5,497 nt of DNA from the NCBI GenBank assembly GCA_027403435.1, contig DAHZDR010000066.1, positions 1-5,497 of the forward strand. The letters run 5' to 3'. Of the stretch, positions 1 through 5,061 are shown piece after piece (position 1 is the stretch's first letter; each line of letters opens with the position of its first letter). The position numbers and the translations under genes were made by a program. Below the pieces are notes generated by a model. That model had not been told where the DNA came from. It made no database searches and saw only the letters and a list, made by a program, of their open reading frames with translations. This stretch comes from Deltaproteobacteria bacterium. Lineage in GTDB: Bacteria; Desulfobacterota; Binatia; Binatales; Binataceae.

Positions 1-41
1 AATTCCTAATCCGCTCCGAGGCTCTCAAAGGCGGTCCGACG

Positions 42-185
42 ATGGCGGTAAACCGGCTTTATTACGGCGACAATCTCGGCGTACCGCGCGAAAACGACAT
101 GATGGAACGCCGCAAGGTATCGCTGGCGGTTGCGCAAACGAAAACGGCCGCTCCGGGAGCGGCCGTCGTGACTTCCGGCGCGTGA
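42..185 (+). pseudogene. Possible N-terminal remnant of a site-specific DNA methyltransferase
   Basis: A 47-codon ORF starts at ATG 42 and stops at TGA 183. An AAAGG at 27-31 lies 10 bases upstream of the start. Residues 1-16 read MAVNRLYYGDNLGVPR. From memory, this closely resembles the usual opening of adenine-type (beta-class) DNA methyltransferases, NRLYYGDNLxVLR, which is normally followed by a DPPF/Y catalytic motif. Here the rest (ENDMMERRK onward) does not resemble that family. No DPPF or DPPY motif, S-adenosylmethionine pocket or target-recognition domain follows, and the ORF ends within 31 residues. Its 3' half coincides with the frd operon terminator, so it is unlikely to be under coding constraint there. 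The simplest reading is a gene start left behind after a deletion or insertion. A chance short ORF or a tiny real peptide remains possible. No function is claimed. Confidence 0.45.
136..166 (-). terminator. Intrinsic terminator of the frdABCD operon
   Basis: The arms ACGGCCGCTCC (144-154) and GGAGCGGCCGT (156-166) are perfectly complementary. In practice this gives a 9-10 bp GC-rich stem with a short loop around 153-157. Read on the minus strand, the hairpin runs straight into TTTTCGTTT (136-144), the expected U-rich tail. Read on the plus strand, no T-run follows, so the site is directional. It starts about 33 bases after the frdD stop codon, the right place to end the leftward frd transcript. 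Confidence 0.87.
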
Positions 186-199
186 CCGATCGCGACGGT

Positions 200-556
200 T
201 CATACCGTCATCAGCAGCCATACCGTGAAGACCGTGCCAACGATCGCGCCGCCGTAGCAGAGAAACGCCAGCACCGTATTCAGATGGCGCAGGTTGAGCA
301 CGTCCGACATCGTCAGACGCATCCGATGCGCCGCGTGGAAAAAGCAAAGCGTCAGCAGCGCGAATAGATAGAGGCGGGCCAACGGATGGCGCACCAGCGC
401 GAGCGTCGCCTGATAGCCCGGGGCGTGGACCAGCCCCGACGGGAACAGCAAGCCGTAAAAGAGCACGTGAACCGGCAGGAAAAACGCCGCGAAGAAGCCG
501 CCCACGCCGAACAGCAGCCAAACCAACGGCTCGTTGGAACGTTTGCCCGCGGACAT
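200..556 (-). CDS. frdD: Fumarate reductase membrane anchor subunit D
   Basis: This encodes 118 residues (E. coli FrdD has 119), one of two hydrophobic subunits that fix the FrdAB catalytic dimer to the cytoplasmic membrane and help form the quinol site. Three membrane helices are visible, at about residues 13-37, 60-82 and 95-117. The N-terminal KRSNEPLVWLLFGVGG matches the KRSDEPVFWGLFGAGG opening of E. coli FrdD as I recall it. The AHRMR stretch at 76-80 matches the conserved His-Arg (LHRMHH) before the loop to helix 3. The ATG is at 556, one base beyond the frdC stop codon, so translation is probably coupled. A G-run (565-570 on the opposite strand) is a weak ribosome binding site 8 bases upstream. 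It is the last gene of the operon, followed by the terminator. The family assignment rests on length, helix number, motifs and position. Confidence 0.95.
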   Translation of the reverse strand: MSAGKRSNEPLVWLLFGVGGFFAAFFLPVHVLFYGLLFPSGLVHAPGYQATLALVRHPLARLYLFALLTLCFFHAAHRMRLTMSDVLNLRHLNTVLAFLCYGGAIVGTVFTVWLLMTV

Positions 557-557
557 T

Positions 558-968
558 TCAGAGCACCCCCAGGAAGAAGAGCGCGAGGATGACGGTCGCG
601 CCGAACCAGAGCAGGTAATTGGGACCCGAGGAGATCGCGTCGGGCGTCGGCCGGCCCAGCATCTGGCGCATCGCCACGCGCGGCACCAGGTTGAACCAGG
701 TAATCGCGTGCAACAGGAAAAACGCGAGCGCGATCGCGTTGATTATGATCATCACGGGGCTGCCCATGCACGCCTCGAATTGCGCGTAGCGGGTCGCGCT
801 GGTTCCCAGCGCGGCGAGCTGAACGAGCGTGAGCACGCAGAAATAGGCGACGAAAAAACTCGACGCCTCGCGCAGCGCGTAGCGCAGATAGCGCCACTGA
901 TCGAGGTACCAGTACGCCGACATCCGCGGCCGGTACGCCTTGGGCTGATATTGCGTGTACTGTGGCAT
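558..968 (-). CDS. frdC: Fumarate reductase membrane anchor subunit C
   Basis: This encodes 136 residues (E. coli FrdC has 131). It is the second membrane anchor of quinol:fumarate reductase and carries much of the quinol-binding site. Three helices are visible, at about residues 35-56, 70-92 and 116-136. ALREASSF places Glu34 where E. coli FrdC has the quinol-site Glu29. LLHAITWFNLVPRVA matches the LLHTKTWFELAPKA segment of E. coli, with His87 and Trp91 as counterparts of His82 and Trp86. The start chosen is ATG 968, giving MPQYTQYQPKAYRP. It lies 5 bases after the frdB stop and agrees with family length. Longer in-frame starts up to 1106 would overlap frdB by about 130 bases and are rejected. 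A GAGGA (983-987, inside the frdB end) lies 14 bases upstream, so coupling to frdB translation is the likelier route of initiation. No haem is expected in this E. coli-like type. Confidence 0.95.
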   Translation of the reverse strand: MPQYTQYQPKAYRPRMSAYWYLDQWRYLRYALREASSFFVAYFCVLTLVQLAALGTSATRYAQFEACMGSPVMIIINAIALAFFLLHAITWFNLVPRVAMRQMLGRPTPDAISSGPNYLLWFGATVILALFFLGVL

Positions 969-973
969 CGCGC

Positions 974-1714
974 TCAATGCTTTCCTCGCGGCAACAGGAA
1001 CGATTTGAACCATTCCTTGGTCGCCGTCAGCTTCAATTGCTGGATCGCCAGCGACGGATCGACATTCTTCGGACAGACCACGCTGCACTCGCCGACGACG
1101 GTGCAATCCCAGATGCCTTCATGCTGCGACACGATATCGAGGCGATCCTCGACGCCCTGATCGCGCGAGTCGAGATTGTAGCGATGCGCCAGCGCGATCG
1201 CCGCCGGGCCGAGGAAATTCGGATCCAGTCCCGACACCGGGCAAGCGGCGTAGCAGAGGGTGCAGTTGATGCACAGGCTGAACTGATGGAACGCTTCGAG
1301 CTGCGCCGGACTCTGCATGAATTCGCGCGGCGGCTTGAAGTCGTCCTTGCGCACCACCCATGGCCGCACCTTCTGCAGCTTGGCCAGAAAGTCGTCGAGA
1401 TCGACGACCAGGTCCTTGACCACCGGAAAATGATCGAGCGGCCCGACCCGCACCGGTCCCGGCGCGTAGTTAATCAGCAGGCTTTCGCAGGTCAGCGTCG
1501 GCACGCCATTGATCATCATGCCGCAACTGCCGCAAATCCCCATCCGGCAGGACCAGCGGAACGTCAGCGAGCCGTCAAGCTGGTCTTTGATATGGTTGAG
1601 GCCGTCCAGCACCATCCAGTCCGGACGCAACGGAACCTCGAAGCTCTCGTAGGAGGGTTCGCCGCCGCGTTCGGGATTGAACCGCGCGACCTCAAGGATG
1701 ATGGTATCGGACAT
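974..1714 (-). CDS. frdB: Fumarate reductase iron-sulfur subunit B
   Basis: This encodes 246 residues (E. coli FrdB has 244). The subunit passes electrons from the membrane quinol site to the FrdA flavin through three clusters, on the cytoplasmic side. An N-terminal ferredoxin domain carries the [2Fe-2S] ligands Cys56, Cys61, Cys64 and Cys76 (CRMGICGSC, then TLTC). The C-terminal domain has CINCTLCYAACP: Cys148, Cys151 and Cys154 with Cys214 bind [4Fe-4S], while Cys158, Cys204 and Cys210 bind [3Fe-4S]. These seven C-terminal positions coincide numerically with the E. coli protein. LGPAAIALAHRYNLDSRD is also nearly identical to E. coli. The ATG at 1714 follows the frdA stop by 9 bases. AAGG and TAGG at 1722-1730, overlapping the frdA stop, can act as ribosome binding sequences. 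All ligands are intact and the gene looks functional. Confidence 0.98.
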   Translation of the reverse strand: MSDTIILEVARFNPERGGEPSYESFEVPLRPDWMVLDGLNHIKDQLDGSLTFRWSCRMGICGSCGMMINGVPTLTCESLLINYAPGPVRVGPLDHFPVVKDLVVDLDDFLAKLQKVRPWVVRKDDFKPPREFMQSPAQLEAFHQFSLCINCTLCYAACPVSGLDPNFLGPAAIALAHRYNLDSRDQGVEDRLDIVSQHEGIWDCTVVGECSVVCPKNVDPSLAIQQLKLTATKEWFKSFLLPRGKH

Positions 1715-1723
1715 GGCTCGGGC

Positions 1724-3469
1724 CTACCTTCCGTAAACGCGCTCGCCGGGCGGCCAGCGGGTAATCACAACTGGTAGATATTCGATGCGCGGCGGACCTT
1801 CGGCGGTCTTATAGGCCACCGAATGAGCGAGATATTTCTGGTCGTCGCGCTTGGTGAAATCGCGCCGCTGATGGGCCCCGCGCGACTCCTCGCGATTGAG
1901 CGCGCTATGCACGATCGAGTCGGCGACGTCGAGCATGAACCCCAACTCGAGCGCGGCGGTAAGTTGCGTGTTGAAAGTGCGCGTATGGTCGTCGATCGCG
2001 AGATGGGCGGCGCGCCCGCGCAGTTCGTCCAGCTTGTGCGCCGACTCGACCAGCGAATTGTGTTCGCGGTAGATGCCGCAGCCCCGCTCCATCGTCTGCT
2101 GCATCTCTTCGCGCAGCTTCGCGATACGCTCGGTCCCGCCGGTCTTGCGCAGATAGTTTTCCTCGAGCCGGCGTTCCTCGTCGCGCCCCTGCGCCAGAAC
2201 CGCGGTTTCGCTCGCCGGCGAGCCGTTGCGCGCCGCCTCGATCGCCGCGCGGCCCGCGCGCGCGCCGAACACCAGAATCTCGCCCAGCGAATTCGACCCC
2301 AGCCGGTTCGCGCCATTGATACTCACGCAGGCGGCCTCGCCCGCCGCGAACAGTCCGGGCAGCGGGGTCGCCGCGTTGATGTCGGTATGGACGCCGCCCA
2401 TCATGTAATGCTGCACCGGGCGAATCCGAATCGGCTCCTTGACCGGGTCGAGGTTTTCGTATTTCAGGCACAGCTCCCGCACCATCGGCAGCCGCGTTTC
2501 GATCTTGTGTTCGCCCAGATGGCGCAGGTCGAGATGGACGTAGTCGCCATACGGCCCGTGGAACCCGCGCCCCTTTTCGAACTCGCCGATAATCGCCTGC
2601 GAGACGCGATCGCGCGGCCCCAGCTCCATACTGCGAAAGACCGGCGCCGGCGTGGGCTTGCCCAGGTCGTAATCCTGCAGGAAGCGATAGCCGTCCTTGT
2701 TCAGCAGCCAGCCGCCCTCGGCGCGCGCCGCCTCGGTAATCAGGATGCCGGTGAAGGGCAATCCCGTCGGATGGTACTGGACCATCTCCATGTCCTTGAG
2801 CGGCGCCCCGGCCCGGTACGCCAGCGCCATACCGTCGCCGGTGCAGATATTGGCGTTGGTGCTGAACGGAAACACCCGGCCGCATCCGCCGGTCGCGATA
2901 ATCACCGCCTTGGCCTGAATCACGCGGATTTTACCGGTGCGCAGCTCGATCGCGACCACGCCGCGCACCGCGCCGTCTTCGACCAGCAGGCGCGTCACGA
3001 AAGTTTCGTCGTAGCGCGCGATCGCGCGGTATTTGAGCGAGGTCTGGAACAGCGTGTGCAGCAGATGGAAGCCGGTCTTGTCAGCGGCGAACCACGTGCG
3101 CATTCTCTTCATGCCGCCGAACGGGCGCACCGCTATCCGGCCGTCCGGCTCGCGGCTCCACGGGCATCCCCAATGCTCCAGCCGCAGCAATTCCTTCGGC
3201 ACTTCGTTGACGAAGTATTCGATCGCGTCCTGATCGCCCAGCCAGTCGCTGCCTGAAACCGTGTCGTAACAATGCTCGTCGAGGCTGTCGTCCTTGCCCG
3301 CGACGCCCGCCGCCCCGCCTTCGGCCGACACCGTATGGCTGCGCATCGGGTACACCTTGGAAACCATCGCGACATCGATCGTCGGATCTTGTTCGGCGAT
3401 TTCGATCGCCGCCCGCAATCCGGCGCCGCCGCCGCCGATTATCAGAATGTCGTGCGAAGACGTTTCCAC
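1724..3469 (-). CDS. frdA: Fumarate reductase flavoprotein subunit A
   Basis: This encodes 581 residues, the catalytic subunit that reduces fumarate to succinate with covalently bound FAD. The N-terminal dinucleotide motif is GGGGAGLRAA (residues 12-21). His45 in RSHTVSAEGG is the covalent flavin site. Catalytic residues by alignment to E. coli are His233 (YHPTG), Glu246 and Arg249 (TEAARAEGG), Arg286 (GPRD), His354 (QHYMMGG) and Arg389 (GANRLGSNS). Glu50, beside the flavin, is the fumarate reductase state; E. coli succinate dehydrogenase has Gln. E. coli Cys247 is Ala248 here. The protein ends at ERVYGR and lacks the charged tail of the 602-residue E. coli protein. The start is GTG at 3469, supported by GGAGA 5 bases upstream and by an N-terminus of normal length. 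It is first in the operon. FAD attachment would need an SdhE-type factor, which is not in this window. Confidence 0.98.
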   Translation of the reverse strand: METSSHDILIIGGGGAGLRAAIEIAEQDPTIDVAMVSKVYPMRSHTVSAEGGAAGVAGKDDSLDEHCYDTVSGSDWLGDQDAIEYFVNEVPKELLRLEHWGCPWSREPDGRIAVRPFGGMKRMRTWFAADKTGFHLLHTLFQTSLKYRAIARYDETFVTRLLVEDGAVRGVVAIELRTGKIRVIQAKAVIIATGGCGRVFPFSTNANICTGDGMALAYRAGAPLKDMEMVQYHPTGLPFTGILITEAARAEGGWLLNKDGYRFLQDYDLGKPTPAPVFRSMELGPRDRVSQAIIGEFEKGRGFHGPYGDYVHLDLRHLGEHKIETRLPMVRELCLKYENLDPVKEPIRIRPVQHYMMGGVHTDINAATPLPGLFAAGEAACVSINGANRLGSNSLGEILVFGARAGRAAIEAARNGSPASETAVLAQGRDEERRLEENYLRKTGGTERIAKLREEMQQTMERGCGIYREHNSLVESAHKLDELRGRAAHLAIDDHTRTFNTQLTAALELGFMLDVADSIVHSALNREESRGAHQRRDFTKRDDQKYLAHSVAYKTAEGPPRIEYLPVVITRWPPGERVYGR

Positions 3470-3474
3470 CGCTT

Positions 3475-3479
3475 TCTCC
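3475..3479 (-). promoter_or_regulatory. Ribosome binding site setting the GTG start of frdA
   Basis: On the minus strand GGAGA precedes GTG by five bases (AAGCG). No ATG lies in frame at a sensible distance, and the protein then begins METSSHDILIIGGGGAG, directly at the flavin-binding beta strand as expected for the family. This supports a GTG start. Confidence 0.7.
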
Positions 3480-3517
3480 GATTCGCCAGTTCAATCCGGC
3501 CAGGCGCCGAATCCAGC

Positions 3518-3548
3518 ATTAAATACGCTAACCATCGGTCAGTCGCAA
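3518..3548 (-). promoter_or_regulatory. Alternative proximal promoter of frdABCD
   Basis: On the minus strand TTGCGA (3543-3548, 4 of 6) is followed by TATTTA (3520-3525, spacer 17, 3 of 6) or, at spacer 19, by TTTAAT (3518-3523, 5 of 6). A start near 3510 would give a leader of about 40 bases. It is weaker than the distal candidate; either, both or neither may be used. I see no convincing FNR-type site (TTGAT-N4-ATCAA) near either one. Confidence 0.25.
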
Positions 3549-3585
3549 TATCAGAAATACTTGCATGACCATAAGAAACGCAAGG

Positions 3586-3615
3586 ACTATAGCGCAGCTC
3601 TTTTTCGGATTCCAA
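3586..3615 (-). promoter_or_regulatory. Candidate distal promoter of frdABCD
   Basis: On the minus strand TTGGAA (3610-3615, 4 of 6 to TTGACA) is followed after 18 bases by TATAGT (3586-3591, 5 of 6 to TATAAT). A start near 3579 would give an untranslated leader of about 110 bases before the frdA GTG. The -35 hexamer overlaps the inverted repeat at 3612-3622, so a regulator bound there could control it. This is inference from hexamer matches only. Confidence 0.4.
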
Positions 3616-3631
3616 CGATTGGCCGTTTTTT
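3606..3631 (+). promoter_or_regulatory. Inverted repeat followed by T6 in the divergent intergenic region
   Basis: CCAA-CGA-TTGG at 3612-3622 is an 11-base inverted repeat. It extends to CGG (3606-3608) and CCG (3623-3625) if an ATT bulge is allowed, and TTTTTT follows at 3626-3631. Read rightward it has the form of a small intrinsic terminator or attenuator upstream of the gene at 3721. Read as DNA it could be an operator overlapping the -35 of the distal frdA promoter candidate. The stem is short and bulged, so neither role is secure. Confidence 0.3.
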
Positions 3632-3708
3632 CCTTCGCTCCGCCCTGTGCAAAACTCCCGATATCGCAATTATGGGCGCGCCGGATTTTCCCGGCGATTT
3701 TCGCCAAC

Positions 3709-3712
3709 GAGG
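3709..3712 (+). promoter_or_regulatory. Ribosome binding site choosing the start at 3721
   Basis: GAGG sits 8 bases before ATG 3721, a standard spacing. The reading frame stays open further upstream, to an ATG at 3565. That extension would cross the inverted repeat and T-run of the intergenic region and shows no recognisable domain, so 3721 is preferred. Confidence 0.65.
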
Positions 3713-3720
3713 TTTTGACC

Positions 3721-4407
3721 ATGGCCGAACGCATCCTTAATCCCGACGAAATCGCCGAAATGGAAAAACTCACCGTCGATCGCGTGGTCGAAGCGATCGA
3801 TTCCGGCGATCGCGAAACCGCCAAAAAACTCGCCCGCCGCATGTATAACGAATTTCTCAGCATGCACGACCTTTACCGCGATTGGACCGTCGCCACGCTT
3901 TCCTTCGTCGGCCGCCAGTTCGGCGATCAGGCCCTGGAAGCGGCGATGGAGGCGGGAGTCAAGGCCTGGTGGCTGCCGAATCTCGAAAAAATGCCCGCCG
4001 AAGCCGACGCCCTGCGCGCCCGCGTCAAGATGTTCGTCGCGGGCCTGCGCGCCCATATGCAGCCGCTCAATATCGTCGAAGACGATGAAAAGATCGTCAT
4101 CCAGATGCGTCCGTGCGGCAGCGGCGGCCGGCTCGTGCGCGAAGGCAAGTACGCGGGACCGGACGCGATGCTCACGCTCAAGGGTCCGCAATTCCTGACC
4201 TACGGGCGCGACAGTTTTCCGGTCTATTGCGCGCATGAGCCGGTAATGGAGCGTCAGGATATCGCCGCGCACGGCGCGCCCTTCGTGGTGGTCGAACCCG
4301 CGCACGAACTCGGCAAGCAGCATTGCAATTTCATTATCTACAAGGACCGCTCCAAAGTGCCGGCGAAATACTACGAACGGGTCGGGATGAAAAAGCCCGC
4401 GGCCTGA
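3721..4407 (+). CDS. Uncharacterised protein with conserved-looking Cys/His motifs
   Basis: I do not recognise a named family for these 228 residues. The protein appears soluble, with no signal peptide or membrane segment. Residues 1-110 look mainly helical and amphipathic, with MHDLYRDW at 48-55 and the aromatic KAWWLPNLEK at 81-90. Residues 111-210 look more beta-rich and carry three blocks that resemble enzyme or metal sites: RPCGSGGRL (130-138, Cys132), PVYCAHE (167-173, Cys170 and His172) and HCNFIIYKD (201-209, His201 and Cys202). His112, His184 and His195 are also present. This spread of single cysteines and histidines would suit a bound metal or a cysteine-dependent enzyme, but that is inference. 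It is divergent from frdA across 251 bases and codirectional with the acetyltransferase gene 103 bases downstream. Base composition and codon use match its neighbours. The start is fixed by GAGG at 3709. Confidence 0.85.
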   Translation: MAERILNPDEIAEMEKLTVDRVVEAIDSGDRETAKKLARRMYNEFLSMHDLYRDWTVATLSFVGRQFGDQALEAAMEAGVKAWWLPNLEKMPAEADALRARVKMFVAGLRAHMQPLNIVEDDEKIVIQMRPCGSGGRLVREGKYAGPDAMLTLKGPQFLTYGRDSFPVYCAHEPVMERQDIAAHGAPFVVVEPAHELGKQHCNFIIYKDRSKVPAKYYERVGMKKPAA

Positions 4408-4425
4408 GGGCCGGCGGCGCCAGGC

Positions 4426-4452
4426 CCGGCGGCGGCGAATGCGGCCGGTTTT
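4426..4452 (+). terminator. Weak possible terminator after the uncharacterised gene
   Basis: CCGGC (4426-4430) can pair with GCCGG (4444-4448) around a 13-base loop, directly followed by TTTT (4449-4452), 18 bases after the stop codon at 4405-4407. A second possible stem, GGGCC (4408-4412) with GGCCC (4423-4427), lies just upstream. The stem is short and the T-run is only four, so termination would be partial at best. Confidence 0.35.
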
Positions 4453-4478
4453 CCACAACTTTGGCGGCGTTGCGGGTG

Positions 4479-4484
4479 TATAAT
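4479..4484 (+). promoter_or_regulatory. Consensus -10 box of the acetyltransferase gene
   Basis: TATAAT at 4479-4484 is a perfect match in an otherwise GC-rich stretch. It would place the transcript start near 4491, about 20 bases before the ATG at 4511. No good -35 hexamer sits 16-18 bases upstream (the sequence there is CAACTT or similar), so an activator may be needed or the promoter may be weak. AAGGAG at 4496-4501, 9 bases from the ATG, is a near-ideal ribosome binding site. Confidence 0.6.
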
Positions 4485-4510
4485 TTACCCATGGGAAGGA
4501 GCGCACGCGC

Positions 4511-5014
4511 ATGACTGTCAAAATCCGCTTCGCCACCCCCGCCGACGCCGATCAAATCCTCAGCTTTATCCGCGGTCTGGCCGCCTATCAGCACGCCGAA
4601 GGCGTGGTGCGCGCCAGCGCGGCTGAAATGCGCGCCCAGATGGCCAGCGCGGCGCCGCCCTTCGAATGCCTGATCGCCGAGGCCGGCGCCGCGCCCGTCG
4701 GCTTCGCCCTGTTTTATCGCGGTTACTCGACCTGGCTCGGTCAATCGCTGCTGTTTCTCGAAGACCTGTTCATCGAACCGGCCGCGCGCGGCACGGGAGC
4801 CGGAATCGCCCTGATTAAACGGATCGCGCGGATTGCGGCCGATCGCGGCTACTGGCGCGTCGAATGGCGCGTGCTCGACTCGAATACGCCCGCGCGGCGC
4901 TTCTATCAGGCGCTGGGCGGAGAGCCGCTGGACGATTGGACCGTATGGCGGCTGGAGGGCGCCGAGCTCGCGGCGCTGGCCGCCGCTCCCGCCGCCGATT
5001 CGGCCTCGGCTTAA
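4511..5014 (+). CDS. GNAT family N-acetyltransferase, diamine/spermidine acetyltransferase-like
   Basis: This encodes 167 residues, a single GNAT domain that would transfer acetyl from acetyl-CoA to an amine in the cytoplasm. The order of motifs follows the spermidine/spermine acetyltransferase branch: IRFATPADADQILSFIRGLA at the N-terminus, the strand LLFLEDLFIEP (80-90) with Glu84-Asp85 matching the LEDFFV of SSAT, the acetyl-CoA pyrophosphate loop ARGTGAG (92-98), then SNTPARRFYQALGG (124-137) with Asn125 and Tyr132, the usual general acid position. The last 15 residues are a low-complexity Ala-rich tail. The start is supported by AAGGAG 9 bases upstream and a TATAAT box. The gene ends 47 bases from the convergent tyrS end. 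The true substrate could be a polyamine, a thialysine-type amine or another small amine; sequence alone does not decide. Confidence 0.9.
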   Translation: MTVKIRFATPADADQILSFIRGLAAYQHAEGVVRASAAEMRAQMASAAPPFECLIAEAGAAPVGFALFYRGYSTWLGQSLLFLEDLFIEPAARGTGAGIALIKRIARIAADRGYWRVEWRVLDSNTPARRFYQALGGEPLDDWTVWRLEGAELAALAAAPAADSASA

Positions 5015-5061
5015 GCCGCCGCCAGGTTCACGGAGACGCGGCCGCCACGCATTCCCGGCGG

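Noticed and set aside
969..1106. Earlier in-frame start of frdC giving 182 residues
   Set aside because: It would overlap frdB by about 130 bases and exceed family length. Start 968 fits the 131-136 residue size and the family N-terminus.
1823..3256. A 477-codon open frame on the plus strand opposite frdA
   Set aside because: It lies wholly antisense to a gene with full family identity. Its translation is rich in Arg, Ala, His and Gln with no domain, as expected of a shadow frame in GC-rich DNA.
3565..3720. A 52-codon N-terminal extension of the uncharacterised gene from ATG 3565
   Set aside because: ATG 3721 has GAGG at 8 bases. The extension runs through the intergenic inverted repeat and T-run and shows no domain or convincing signal peptide.
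3470..3720. FNR-type anaerobic control site (TTGAT-N4-ATCAA) upstream of frdA
   Set aside because: I searched because frd operons are often anaerobically induced. TTGAACTGGCGAAT near 3480-3495 is the nearest resemblance, but its second half does not match.
5007..5018. Perfect 12-base palindrome CGGCTTAAGCCG across the acetyltransferase stop codon
   Set aside because: It has no loop, no T-run follows on either strand, and short palindromes are common in GC-rich sequence, so neither a terminator nor an operator can be supported.
5015..5061. CCGCCG (5016-5021) pairing with CGGCGG (5056-5061) as a bidirectional terminator between convergent genes
   Set aside because: The loop would be 34 bases and there is no T-run on either side. 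The GCGGCCGC palindrome between them also lacks a tail.
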